Source: Liolophura sinensis (Eukaryota; Mollusca; Polyplacophora; Chitonida; Chitonidae). From it: a stretch of DNA of 64,000 bases. Below the pieces are notes generated by a model that saw only the letters and a program-made list of their open reading frames with translations, was not told the origin of the DNA and ran no database searches. The position numbers and the translations under genes are program-made. Shown one piece after another: positions 11,301 to 22,989 of this stretch; the first letter of the stretch is position 1; every line of letters begins with the position of its first letter. The stretch is from positions 17,783,485-17,847,484 of the forward strand of contig NC_088296.1 of NCBI RefSeq assembly GCF_032854445.1. Direction: 5' to 3'.

Positions 11301-14300
11301 CATGTGTACAAATTAGCAAGTGTAATGTTAGAACAGAACAGATGGCAGTGTACCCGTCAGTGCCTGGATGATATATACATCATGTGTACAAATTAGCAAG
11401 TGTAATGTTAGAACAGGACAGATGGCAGTGTACCCGTCAGTACCTGGGTGATATATACATCATGTGTACAAATTAGCAAGTCTAATGTTAGAACAGGACA
11501 GATGGCAGTGTACCCCTTAGTGCCTGGGTGATATATACATCATGTGTACAAATTAGCAAGTGTAATGTTAGAATAGGACAGATGGCAGTGTACCCCTCAG
11601 TACCAGGGTGATATATACATCATGTGTACAAATGAGCAAGTGTAATGTTAGAACAGAACACATGGCACGGTACCTCTTAGTGTTTAGGTCATATATACAG
11701 CATGTGTACAAATTAGCAAGTGTAATGTTAGACCAGAACACATAGCACAATCCCCCTGAGTGTCTGAGTGATATTTACCTTATGATTGTGTACAAATCAG
11801 CAGGTGTTCTGTTAGGAAAGAAGAAGTAACATATTTTACCCCTGAGTGCCTGAGTGGTATTTACCTCATGATTGTGTACAAATCAGCAGGTGTACTGTTA
11901 GGACAGAACACCTAAGTGTCTGAGTGATATTTACCCCATGTGTACAAATCAGCAGGTGTTCTGTTAGGAAAGAAGAGATAACATATTGTACCCCTGAGTG
12001 CCTGAGTGGTATTTACCTCATGATTGTGTACAAATCAGCAGGTGTACTGTTAGGACAGAACACCTAAGTGTCTGAGTGATATTTACCCCATGTGTACAAA
12101 TCAGCAGGTGTACTGTTAGGGCAGAACAGATAACATAGTGTACCAATGAGTGTGTGAGTGATATTTACCCCGTGTGCACAAATCAACAGCTGTAGTCCAT
12201 TGTTAGGACAGAACAGATGACGTATTGTACCCCTAAGTGTCTGAGTGATATTTACCCCATGTGTACAAATCAGCAGGTGTTCTGTTAGGAAAGAAGAAGT
12301 AACATATTTTACCCCTGAGTGCCTGAGTGGTATTTACCTCATGATTGTGTACAAATCAGCAGGTGTACTGTTAGGACAGAACACCTAAGTGTCTGAGTGA
12401 TATTTACCCCATGTGTACAAATCAGCAGGTGTTCTGTTAGGAAAGAAGAGATAACATATTGTACCCCTGAGTGCCTGAGTGGTATTTACCTCATGATTGT
12501 GTACAAATCAGCAGGTGTACTGTTAGGACAGAACACCTAAGTGTCTGAGTGATATTTACCCCATGTGTACAAATCAGCAGGTGTACTGTTAGGGCAGAAC
12601 AGATAACATAGTGTACCAATGAGTGTCTGAGTGGTATTTCCCCCATGTGTACAAATCAGCAGGTGTACTGTTAGGGCAGAACAGATAACATAGTGTACCA
12701 ATGAGTGTGTGAGTGATATTTACCCCGTGTGCACAAATCAACAGCTGTAGTCCATTGTTAGGACAGAACAGATGACGTATTGTACCCCTAAGTGTCTGAG
12801 TGATATTTACCCCATGTGGACAAATCAGCAGGTGTACTGTTAAGACAGAACAGATAACATATTGTACCCCTGAGTGTCTGAGTGATATTTACCTCACGTG
12901 TACAAATCAGCAGGTGTACTGTTAGGAGAGAACAGATAACATATTGTACCCCCGAGTGTCTGAGTGATATTTACTTCACGTGTACAAATCAGCAGGTGTT
13001 CTGTTAGGACAGAATAGATAACATATTGTACCCCTGAGTGTCTGAATGATATTTACCTCATGTGTACAAATCAGCAGGTGTACTGTTAGAACAGAACATA
13101 TAACATATTGTACCAATGAGTGTCTGAGTGATATTTACCCCGTGTGCACAAATCAACAGCTGTAGTCCATTGTTAGGACAGAACAGATGACGTATTGTAA
13201 CAACGACAAATTAGCAGCTGTACTAGATTCAAATGTAGTCAAACACTTATACCAAAGGGGAAAAAACCACTCATACCTGTTTCATTATAAATTTTAAAGG
13301 GTGGAGATTCCATGTATGTATAGAGTAATAATTGTTTACCTACATGTATTTCCTCACTTGTTCTAAGTTTGTTTTTAATATTTAAACACATTAACTCTCT
13401 TTTAAAAAAATGTATTGAAGAAAACTGAATCCAATACTTCTTTACCCCTAATAATACTGATGGGTTGAATAATCTGTGGGGTATTATGGGAAAAAAAGTC
13501 ACTTGGTAAGTTATATGTCGCCAGTTACCTCCCTTAGTAGACAGACGCGCTTCGGTACTACGCCAAAGGACAACAGGCCTACACTACAGCTTTACAGTGA
13601 ATCGTGTGTTCAAATGTGCCATAAATGACAACTAAAACCAAGTTCCGAATAGAGGAAGGTATTGTTCTTGTTGTAGGTGATAAGTTGCAAACAAATCAGA
13701 GCGCTAAAGTCTGCATTTCAATCCAGTACTTAGCCGATGTCGTATCCGCCATTTAGTGATGGATCCAGTTCTTGTCGAAGCTCAACTTTTTTTAACTGGC
13801 TGAAAAGGACAGAGATCTGTGTATAAATTATATTCTTGTCAGAAATATATGTCATTTTATTCCCAGAGGTTGTGTGGAGAAAGTAAAACCACGGCATGTG
13901 TGCAGGTATTTACACCTCAGTCTTACAGTGTGTGTTTATGCTTTGCTGTTTATGCTGCTTTCTGTTGTGTTTTTGCAGAGCCGACGCTGAGATTCACAGA
14001 GACAGACGACAGTGAGCTGAGAATTGCTGAGAGCGGCTCTGTGATAGAGGGTGACTTCTTGGAGGGGGACTTGGGGAGAGCTGTGACAAACGGCCGTTAC
14101 CAGACGGGCAGGTACTACTGGGAGATAGAGATCACCTGTTCACGTGTATGTGGCTCTGGCTGTGATGTAGGAGTTACACAGGAGAGCTGTGGTGTGAGGG
14201 GGAGGACAGACCCTGGCCACAACAGCTGGTACATTGGGATGCTGTGCCGTGGTGATGAGGTCAGGTGTTATAGTCACCGTGGTGGTGAGATCAAACCTGG

Positions 14301-14550
14301 CTATCTACAGGGGAGACGTTACACACGACCTCTTCGCATGGGTCTGTACCTGGACTGTGATGACCAGTCCCTGACAGTCCTGGATTGTCACAACAACCAG
14401 GTAATAGGCACTGTCAGTGGTGTTGTCGTCACAGAGCCTCTCGTGCCATGGGTTGAGTTTTATGTCTGGTCTGGATCTATGTCTGCGTCTGGATCTGTGT
14501 CTGCTCGTCTGGTAACGGGTGACTGCAGCTCCGCATCAGGTTCGCAGTGA
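6763..14550 (+). CDS. TRIM-family E3 ubiquitin ligase (RING, two B-boxes, coiled coil, B30.2/SPRY), complete gene
   Basis: Predicted six-exon gene: 6763-7422, 7824-7919, 8658-8888, 9519-9541, 9814-9992 and 13979-14550. It totals 1761 nt, or 586 residues. All introns are GT-AG and the frame holds throughout. RING C3HC4 spans residues 14-68 (C14, C17, C29, H31, C34, C37, C65, C68). B-box 1 is at 108-148 and B-box 2 at 178-212 (C178, H181, C189, C192, C197, C200, H204, H207). The coiled-coil region is about 221-340, a linker follows, and PRY-SPRY is about 397-580. The family transfers ubiquitin to substrates bound by the SPRY domain, often in innate immunity; the target here is unknown. The start at 6763 is preferred over 6703 because its context (A at -3, G at +4) is good and the extension is low complexity. 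The donor of exon 2 (gttggt) is weak. The subfamily cannot be assigned by eye. Confidence 0.92.
7824..9992 (+). CDS. TRIM exons 2-5: coiled coil and linker
   Basis: Exon lengths are 96, 231, 23 and 179 nt. The 96- and 231-nt exons code for heptad-like, Gln/Glu/Lys-rich helices (residues 221-329) that would form the antiparallel TRIM dimer. The 23-nt micro-exon at 9519-9541 codes GSTSFTK plus part of a Thr; it is too short for ORF callers but is needed to keep frame into exon 5. Introns are 401, 738, 630 and 272 bp. An (AT)n microsatellite at 8268-8318 lies in the second intron. Confidence 0.87.
8268..8318. repeat. (TA)n microsatellite in TRIM intron 2
   Basis: Near-perfect TA run interrupted once (tacata). 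It produces a spurious Ile-Tyr frame. Confidence 0.95.
9281..9346 (+). mobile_element. 3' fragment of a second SINE-like family
   Basis: Contains CGTCATATCACTGAAAAATT, then GTACGACGTTAAACCC, and ends in CATTCACTCACTGAC. The same 3' end occurs at 41484-41555, and a CATTCACTCACT end closes the element at 40420-40712. It lies inside TRIM intron 3. Confidence 0.6.
10190..11745 (+). repeat. 80-bp minisatellite in the last TRIM intron
   Basis: About 16 head-to-tail copies of an exactly 80-bp unit, for example GATGGCAGTG at 10541, 10621, 10701, 10781 and onward, with a few substitutions each. More diverged units precede it from about 10190. There is no spacer between units and no protein-coding frame is maintained (80 is not a multiple of 3). 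Confidence 0.95.
11746..13230 (+). repeat. Diverged minisatellite with higher-order repeats, same intron
   Basis: Units of about 77-90 bp related to the 80-bp array (shared GTGTACAAATCAGCAGGTGT core) are organised into larger blocks. A block of about 470 bp starting near 11801 recurs at about 12274. A variant unit containing ACAGCTGTAGTCCATTGT recurs at 12186, 12741 and 13156. This shows unequal exchange of multi-unit blocks. Confidence 0.9.
13979..14550 (+). CDS. TRIM exon 6: PRY-SPRY (B30.2) substrate-recognition domain
   Basis: The last coding exon begins after a pyrimidine-rich acceptor at 13978 and ends at TGA 14548-14550. The PRY-like start is PTLRFTETDDSELRI. SPRY motifs are GRYYWEIEI, a DVGV strand, NSWYIG, MGLYLDCDD and a final FYVWSGS. 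This domain gives TRIM proteins their binding specificity. The tail is Ser-rich and ends GDCSSASGSQ. Confidence 0.92.
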
Positions 14551-16270
14551 CATGATAATAATTTCCTGACCCTCGGGTAATTATTTATTACATCTTTTAG
14601 ATCATATTATAATTTGTTGATATATACCTTAATTAGGATTTTTTTTTTAAACAAAAGCACCAATTTTCGTACTGATATTTTAGTTAATGTCAGCAGTGTG
14701 GCAAATTCAGTATGTATAGCTTCTTCTGCGAAGTGGTCAGTGATATGTCACAGCTTACAGCTTGGTGTAGTTGTACACATTCTGTCTGACTTGTCCAGAA
14801 CATCAGTGTCAGTTTTCTACCAGACAAAATGCATGTAGATTAAAACTGGGTAATTTTATTTTTAGTAATGGAAACTTGTAAACCAGAATTATCAGGAGTG
14901 TCACTGAGCAAAACAGGTTACAGTTTATACATGAGAATACATATAGTTAACATGGTACATGTAGTAATTGTTGTTGTGTAACTTTAATTCCTAAGAAAAA
15001 AAAGTAAATAAGAGAAATATCCCTTGCCCTTTTGGGTTAGACGAGAGCATTGATTTTCCTTAACAATTATGTAGTAAATCTTCAACCCCAAAAATATACG
15101 TACCCTAACTTTCGCGTTGTACCTTGCCATACCTCCACATGCAGCTTGTACTTATGTCTACAACATTCCTAGCTGCCATTTTCTTAGCTGTAGTGGCTGA
15201 AAGTAAAGAAATAGTATTTTCTTACCTTGGTAACCTCTAGAGAGGTGGGTAATACCAGTGGGGGGAAAGTTTTCCGTTCTATCCAAAAACAAATACATTT
15301 CTGATGTATTCTATTTAGACATGTAAGATGAAAAGTAGCATAGCAGAAATTTATAGTGTATGGACAACTTAATGCCTCTGCATCAGTTTAATCCAATCAG
15401 TTCAGAGGCAAATCTTGGATCCAATATCCTGTGTAACCTATAAACAGGACAAACTTTTTAAATTGTTTGTTAGTAATATCTTTATATGAATTTGGAACTA
15501 AAACCAAAATCTTACATGGCTAATGGCAAAAGTCAAATTTCAGGGCTAGTGGCCCACCTGGGTTGATACTCTACACCAAAGTGTCTGGGATAGGATGTTT
15601 TGTGGGGAACGGGGTTTAAATTTCTTTTGTGTCAAGACGAAAATCTGCAGAAATTAAAATTTACTTTTTGCATTTCCGCAAATGCAATACTTGTCGTCCT
15701 TAGATGCTAAAATTTTACCATTTCTCCCCATCAACGCAGAAGTTATGTAAGAATTGCTAAGCCTATCCCCGCTTGTACCTGTGGAAATGAATTAAAGATC
15801 TGATCAAATTTTTATTATTATTGTTGTACAGACAACACTTTTAATCAAATTTCATCACAGATAGGAAGCAGATCAACTTTCAGACCTATTTTGAAACACA
15901 GCATTAGCGTATTTAATGTTGTAAAGTCACTTCGCGCATAACAAAATTGCAATACATATTTGTGCATTGCCATACTAAGTGTCATACATGTATGTAGGTG
16001 TTTTAGAATATGTGATAAAAATAACTTCCTGCGTCTATCTATATACATCCTGGAACAGTTCTGGTTAATTAAGTGCCATCTTATACTCACCTGTGTAAAC
16101 GAAATTTGGAAATACATGCCTTATGAGTAGGAGGCGGAAATTTTAAACAGCAGGATGGGGGTGGGTAGTGGGCTAGACAGGTTTGGGGTTGTAATGGTAG
16201 CGGATAACTCATTGTTTTTTCTATGCTCGTTCACACTTCAGTTCGGAAAAAAATCTTGGACCCAATTGCC
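14551..16270. other. 3' flank of the TRIM gene, no further gene seen
   Basis: AT-rich sequence that should include the TRIM 3' UTR. ATTAAA at 15792-15797 is one possible poly(A) signal, but it is far downstream and unproven. Other short frames on either strand have no recognisable domain. Confidence 0.4.
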
Positions 16271-16279
16271 TGAATTGCG

Positions 16280-16530
16280 CATGTGTAACCAATAAGGTGT
16301 ACTGGAGGTATACTTGAGGTACATCTGAGATGTACCATTGAGGTGTAACATATCTGATGGTGTGCCTGAGGTATAGATGTACTTGAGGGTGTAAGCCTAC
16401 ATCTATGTGAGATGTATTGAAGGTGAATCTGAGGTACTGTGGCTGGTAAAAAGATGATGCTTGAGGTGTACCTGAGGTACAGGTGGAGGTATAGCTCAGG
16501 TATATGTTATTGACAAGGTGGATGTACCTA
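16280..16530. repeat. Degenerate short tandem repeat (GAGGTGTACCTGAGGTA type)
   Basis: Repeated GAGGTATAC, TGAGGTACATCT, TTGAGGTGTAAC and related words with irregular spacing of about 20-40 bp. The minus-strand frame here is a by-product. Confidence 0.65.
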
Positions 16531-16552
16531 ATTGTAACATTTAGCACACTGT

Positions 16553-16640
16553 TTTCATAATGCTGGTCGCCGTCACATAAGTCAAATATTCTTGACTACG
16601 GTGTAAAACACCAATCAGATAAATAAGTAAATAAATTGAA
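16553..16640 (+). mobile_element. SINE 3' fragment
   Basis: Only the last 85 bp of the major SINE are present: CATAATGCTGGTCGCCGTC, then GTGTAAAACACCAATCAGAT, then an AAAT-rich tail. Confidence 0.8.
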
Positions 16641-17199
16641 GGATTTTGTTCAGAAGATAGATTGTGTTTGGCTTAAATGTGCTTATTCCGGTGAACTGAG
16701 GTGTGTATACTTGATAGTTTTTCTTTTTTAAGTTTGATGTAAACAATTCTGTCCACATTTTTTCAATTTTTGATCAATTTTTGTTGTAGTTGTACTGAGC
16801 ACTAATTCTCTTTTATTGCATACGTGTATGAATAACTACATGAGCTGTCTCCTTATGTTTAATTAACTTCATTCAGATCTGTGGACCTACACGTGCTTAA
16901 GTTAAAGTAAATTGACATGTATGATATACACCCTGACATATCTGCTTGTAACACACTCACAGCCAGCTTGTAATGGCACGTATCACCATGTGTCCTCTAC
17001 AGAATTGGTAGATAGTTCCATTTTAAGTTAACCTCAAAGATCACCATTCGTCTCCAAGTTGATGTGCAGCTCATGTATCCAAGCGCTTAATATGTTGCCA
17101 TGTGTGACTTTGTCAGGGTGTTTTGTTTCAAAATCTCCATACATGTATGTTAAAACACACAACAATGTGTCCATCTAAAACCAGCTGGAAAATCATCTT

Positions 17200-17530
17200 T
17201 GATTTCTGAATTTCGCAAATGTGAAAGTCTGGCTTTGAGTAATTCTAGACCAGTGACGTCTAACAAATTGCAATTAACATCGCTGCATTTTTTTGCCTAA
17301 TTCTGCTGAAGCCATATTGTAAGAGGGTGTGTAAATTGCTGCTGTTTATGCATTTACATGAAGAGTTAGACTCAACCCCTGGCTGAGGTAAATTGGCAAG
17401 AGGCCGTATTTCGTCGGTTACGTGTGACCATTTGCCAAGTATCGTACTCTTGTCGCTGCTCGGGTTTATTCTCCATGCTGTGCGTCTTTAATTATATTGT
17501 ACCTGATTTACGTCGTCATCACTAGTACTG
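17200..17530 (+). repeat. Dispersed repeat R4, copy 1
   Basis: Shares GAGTAATTCTAGACCAGTGA, TTCTGCTGAAGCCATA, GGCCGTATTTCGTCGGTTAC and GTCGCTGCTCGGGTTTA with copies at 47745-48360 and 52410-52705, in the same orientation. It has a single GTCGCTGCT motif, the unit that is amplified in the 48-kb array. Confidence 0.7.
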
Positions 17531-17859
17531 TAACTATGACAACCAGTGGTTAAGATTATGAGGTCATCTAATAGCGCTTTGCGCTATTGCATCTGCTTGC
17601 TGTTATTTTGATGTCAGTTGTATTGTATTCATCTACATGCATGATATAGTGATATTTTACCACTTTCTGTCCTTTGTGTTCCAACTTCTAAGAATTGTGC
17701 TAAAAAAATGAACGATTGTGTATTATGTAATTCTCGTTTTAATGATTGAGTTAGTGTCAATGAAATGTAATAATACACACTTAAAATCATGAACCATGCG
17801 TAGTATTTGTTACACGAATTTTTGGACGTATATGGACTTCATATTCAACATATTTAAGT

Positions 17860-19060
17860 TGCCTGATGGGTATCTTATCAGTAGTGCCGGGTTTACTCTC
17901 AAATACCGAGTTCACACATTACCTGATCTGTGTCTTCTCAGGAGAGATGGCTTTCCCCTCTCTCTAATACCAGGTCCACACATTACCTGATGTGTAACTT
18001 CTCAGGAGAGCTGGTTTTCCTCTCTCTTTAATAACGGATCCACGCATTATACATGATGTGTTACTTCTCAGGAGAACAGGTTTTCCCCTTCTTTTTAATA
18101 CCGGGTCCACACATTTCCTGATGTGTAACTTCTCAGGAGAGCCCCTCTACTAATACCGAGTCGACGCATTATACATGATGTGTAATTTCTCAGGAAAGCT
18201 GGTTTCCTCTCTCTAATACCGGGTTGGCACATTATACATGATGTGTAACTTCTCAGGAGAGATGGTTTCCTCCCTCTAATACCGGGTCCACACATTGTGC
18301 ATGATGTGTAACTTCTCAGGAGAACAGGTTTTCCCCTTCTCTTTAATACCGGGTCCACACATTTCCTGATGTGTAACTTCTCAGGAGAGCCCCTCTACTA
18401 ATACCGAGTCGGCACATTATACATGATGTGTAATTTCTCAGGAAAGCTGGTTTCCTCTCTCTAATACCGGGTTGGCACATTATACATGATGTGTAACTTC
18501 TCAGGAGAGATGGTTTCCTCTCTCTAATACCGGGTTGGCACATTATACATGATGTGTAACTTCTCAGGAGAGATGGTTTCCTCTCTCTAATACCGGGTTG
18601 GCACATTATACATGATGTGTAACTTCTCAGGAGAGATGGTTTCCTCTCTCTAACACCGGGTCCACACATTTTGCATGATGTGTAACTTCTCAGGAGAGCT
18701 GGTTTTCCTCTCTCTTTAATAACGGATCTAGGCATTATACATGATGTGTAACTTCTCAGGAGAGCTGGTTTTCCTCTCTCTTTAATAACGGATCCACGCA
18801 TTATACATGATGTGTAACTTCTCAGGAGAACAGGTTTTCCCCTTCTCTTTAATACCGGGTCCACACATTTCCTGATGTGTAACTTCTCAGGAGAGCCCCT
18901 CTACTAATACCGAGTCCACACATTATACATGATGTGTAACTTCTCAGGAGAGCTGGTTTTTCTCTCTGCCTAAGAACGGCCCCACACATTACCTGATGTG
19001 TAACTTCTCAGGAGAACTGATTTTGCTTTCTCTCTAGTATAATACCGGGTCCCCACTGGT
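17860..19060. repeat. 61-66 bp minisatellite with higher-order structure
   Basis: About 18 units built around GATGTGTAACTTCTCAGGAG followed by a C/T-rich stretch and AATACCGGGTCCACACATT. Blocks of several units are repeated (18005-18130 resembles 18740-18870). In the centre the period is 63 bp, so a 21-residue peptide repeat stays open on the minus strand (173 codons at 18864-18343). This frame is explained by the period and is not called as a gene. Confidence 0.93.
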
Positions 19061-19439
19061 GTATCTTTCAACGTCTGCCAGGTTTCCTCTCTTGCTGACA
19101 CCTGATTTGCACCATACATGGTACATGTATCCGTCTTGTCTGCTGTGATGCCTTTCCTCTCTCCGTGACACCTGTTCCACATTCATGGCTACCTGATTTA
19201 TATTTCCTCAAGTGTGGACAGTTTCGTTTCTTTCTGATTCCGGGCCCATATGTTACATGAGTTGTAACTTCTCGGGCGTACTTTGTTTCTTCTCCGCCTA
19301 ATTCCTGGTCCTCCTATCTGTTGTCTTGTGTACACGTGGTTCAGATTTTAATTTAGTCTGTGAAAGAAGCCAGAGAGGAGACTCTGGGAAAAAGATGTAA
19401 ACTATCTCATATGGCTTGTTGGCTTCCACAACAAGCTCG

Positions 19440-19566
19440 TGCATATCGGATGCGGATCGTCGTGGGATTCTCTCGAGCCCTTCTCTCTTTCCTCCCACCA
19501 TAATGCTGGCCGCCGTCATATAAGTGAAACATTCTTGAGTGCGGTGTAAAACACCAACCAAACATA
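19440..19566 (+). mobile_element. SINE, 5'-truncated copy
   Basis: 3' half of the major SINE: CGGATCGTCGTGGGATTC, CCACCATAATGCTGGCCGCC and GTGTAAAACACCAACCAAA. The tRNA-like head is absent. Confidence 0.8.
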
Positions 19567-20470
19567 TATATTTAAAGAAGGCTCCTTATTAACTCTTCAG
19601 CTGTGAGTTTTGAAAAGCATCAAGGCTGAGCTTCAAACTTTGGTGAATGGCGGGATCCAACATTTTAACTCATGATTACCTTGTGGAGTCGTAACTGATA
19701 GACCCACAGTGCATGTACTGGCTCACTTCCTACCTGCTGGAAAGCGACGAGTTTAGTTTAGCCGCGTCTCGTGCCTTGTGAATGATGATGTGATTTATTG
19801 CTGGAGTGAAGTTGTGAAGTCACATGATGAACGCGAGATGTTGACGTTACAAAATTAGCAAAAAGAAAGTTCGATAAGTATTTATCTTACACATTTAGAA
19901 GCCATGCGTCAAGATATTAAGATTTAAAGCATGACAAATCAAATATATCGCGCCTGGCGGTGAATGTATGTATATAAAAACACATCAAATTACCGCGTAA
20001 AAATTCATGACATTCGGAGTTAAATCAATGGACGAAATGACGAGCAACTTTATGTTCTCCAGTCTTAAAACATACATTTGGCCGCCTGCTAACAATAGCT
20101 GAACAGTGCATTATCGCGTGCCGGCGGAGGTATATATTAAGGAAGTTGGAAGACGAAACACCTGTTTATAGAACGCATGTCATTTTTGTCACCTAACTTA
20201 CCAAAATACCATGATATACCATGATCAGATGTTTGACGAGAACACAGTCGCTTTCGATTTCAACAATAACATGTGCGGCATTCATCAATAAATGTATCTC
20301 ATACAAATTTTACACAGTTTCGTGATATGAACACAGCAGAAGTTTAATTTATGCTTAATTCAACTCACGCTGAAGGAGGAATCTGACGAGATTCGAGTCT
20401 GTGACACGAGGCCTATGTCGTCCGTGTTCAAAGCTAAACGTCCGATTTAGCTGCCAGTTGACTTACAAGA
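19567..20470. other. Gene-free interval
   Basis: No exon, RNA gene or repeat recognised on either strand. Confidence 0.45.
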
Positions 20471-20475
20471 CCATA

Positions 20476-20750
20476 TCAAGGAATAGACAGTAGCGTCCAG
20501 TTTAGACCTCACCAAAGATGGTTATATTGTTAGTAAAACAAATCAGATACCTTAATATCGAAAGTCTTTAATGTTGTCAATATGTGTTCAATGTGATGAC
20601 CATGTTCCGGACATTTTAACGTCTGAAACAACGTTCTGTCAGCAAGAGCGTCCCTTGGACTTAAGTAATCGGTAACCTTTTAGCTCCAAAATACGAATTT
20701 GTTTTAAGTTATCATTAGTAGGACAATGATGTGTACAGCATTTCATGTCC
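20476..20750 (+). repeat. Direct repeat pair, left copy
   Basis: Matches 21491-21690: TTTAGACCTCACCAAAGAT, GAAACAACGTTCTGTCAG, CTTAAGTAATCGG and TTATCATTAGTAGGACAAT appear in the same order. The left copy has about 70 bp extra between the first two blocks. Confidence 0.75.
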
Positions 20751-21490
20751 TTTATGGCTTCAAGACAGTCCTTGTCGTGTTGGGATGTCCATTTTGTTTT
20801 TCAGATTTGTCAACATCTTATGAGTAGCCCTATCCGCTGATCTTGGAATAATTCCATTCAATGTGAACGAAGAACAATCAAAACAGCTCCAGATCTGAGA
20901 CTTGTAACCTGCCTTTTCCATTCAGCACAACCTGCAGTGCTCTTGTCTAAAGCAAAGACTTTTTTGGATGCTGGCTTTTCTCTATTTTTTGTCGTGAGAA
21001 TCAAGAAAGCAGGCCAAAGATGCAACAGAGCTTCATTTACCTTTCTCTAAGCACTAAGTGAAGATTTAGGCTGAGAGTGAGGCACCTTTAGTTGTAGGTA
21101 CATCAGAAAAGGTAGAAGAATGAGAACTGGAAGACGACATCAGAAAACAAATACAAGAATTCATAGCGTCGTGTTTCTCACCCGCCACAGAGGATCAACT
21201 ACGGTGAACCCCCTTCTGCGAGTAACCAGCAGAAAGAGAAACAAGAACTCCACGCCATCCTCGAGAAGAGGGTTTTATCCCTTATACTCGGTCAGGCCAA
21301 ATCTAAACAATAAGAAATAACCTACTCGACAGACTGTACAGACTGTAAAGACTCTCGTCTGTAAAGATGTCGGGACCAAAGCGCAGTGTGGGGCGTTAGG
21401 GTCCCGTAGGGCCAACCAGCCATCAGCTCCCACGGAAGACCGCTTTCGCCGCCAATTGCCTGCAGTGATAATATTCACGACAAGAGCACA

Positions 21491-21690
21491 CCAAGAAATA
21501 GACGGCGGTGTCCAATTTAGACCTCACCAAAGATCGATATAATGTTAGTAAGACCTTTTAACGTCATATCTGAAACAACGTTTTGTCAGTAAGAGCGTCT
21601 CTTGGTCTTAAGTAATCGGCAAACTTTTAACTCTAACAAGCTGTTTTAAATTATCATTAGTAGGACAATAATTAAAACTGTGTACAGAAT
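21491..21690 (+). repeat. Direct repeat pair, right copy
   Basis: Second copy of 20476-20750, about 1 kb downstream. The intervening sequence has no pol-like coding blocks, so a retroelement LTR pair is possible but unsupported. Confidence 0.75.
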
Positions 21691-22985
21691 TGACGACAAA
21701 CGACGTCATATTGACATGGCCATTATGACGGAGATGACGCAGAAAGACGAAATCTGTTATGTCACACGGAATGAAGCTTGCCACCAAGCTTTCGTAAGAT
21801 TATAGAATATGGTGCAGAACAATCCTTTCTATGTTCACAAGGCTGTAGTCAGTCTACTTATCCCCATGTTTAAGAAATCTGGAAGCTGATATGGTTTTGG
21901 CACGAAAACATATAGCAGTCTGATCCAAACCTTACGGCAATGAGTAAACTGTTGGTCATCAAAAACAGGTTGATCGCCGTGAAAACCAGGTTAGAACAGA
22001 GATGGAGACGCTCTCAGCTAATCAAACCAGAAGTTGTTATCCATGCATTTGTAGTATGATTTACTGCCTTATAGTTACCAGCTTCAAAACGTCATTGAAA
22101 TATGTTAACGATTAGGTAAATACTAATGTGCCCGAGACTTCATTTTTGGCAAAAATCACTGCGGGCGAATATGCCCCATGGGTCACAAAGTAGCAATAAT
22201 AAATCTCATCAACTATCAGCATCGTGCAATAACCCACGATGTTCACACATAAAAATATTTGAGGAATGTGCAGGCTGGCGATTTTAACTATGAAGTTAAT
22301 GCCAAGGTTTGGAAGGTAACTTACCCTTGAAAAATTGGTACTACCTTTAATGAATTGATAAAGAGTGTATGTCGTTTGTAGAAGATACGTAAGTTGGAAA
22401 ATGTTACAAGTAACTGAATGTGATTGATTTAATATTGATACCAGGACCAACTGCTTGTTGAAGAAAGGGATACTATGTAATCAAACATCACAATACTTTA
22501 TTATCATTTGAAGGGTCCTTTTATGGCAGAAAATAAAAAAGGCAATTATATGGGCGAACAAAAGCAAATTAATCTAAGTCTAAATGTAAACTTAGACATG
22601 AAAAAGGTTTGAAAAGGAATATATCTTTTCTGGTGGACACGTTTGTCAGTGATTGATACTTCATATTTAACGACATTTCGTGATTAGCTCATAACACTGA
22701 GTACAAAATTATACTGACTGGTGGAAGACTGGAGGAAACTGAGAACCTGAGCACATAAAGCACTTAGATTGTTACAGATATTACATGATCACTTAAACAC
22801 AAATGACAATGTAACTTTATTTGTTTGTTACAATATTAATAAGCATTAAGACCATTGCCCAATTTTATGCTATGTACAATTTTTCTCCACATGTTAATAG
22901 CCTAGGTCAACCCCCAAAATGGAAAGTACATAAATCCGTTTGAGATCTATGTAGACATGAATGTAGAAAGTCTTTTATAAAGTCC
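21691..22985. other. Gene-free interval
   Basis: AT-rich sequence. The frame at 22112-22450 on the minus strand shows no domain. Nothing else was recognised. Confidence 0.45.
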
Positions 22986-22989
22986 TTAA

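Noticed and set aside
10470-13230. CRISPR-like array of 80-bp direct repeats
   Set aside because: Units are contiguous with no unique spacers, there are no cas genes, and the host is eukaryotic.
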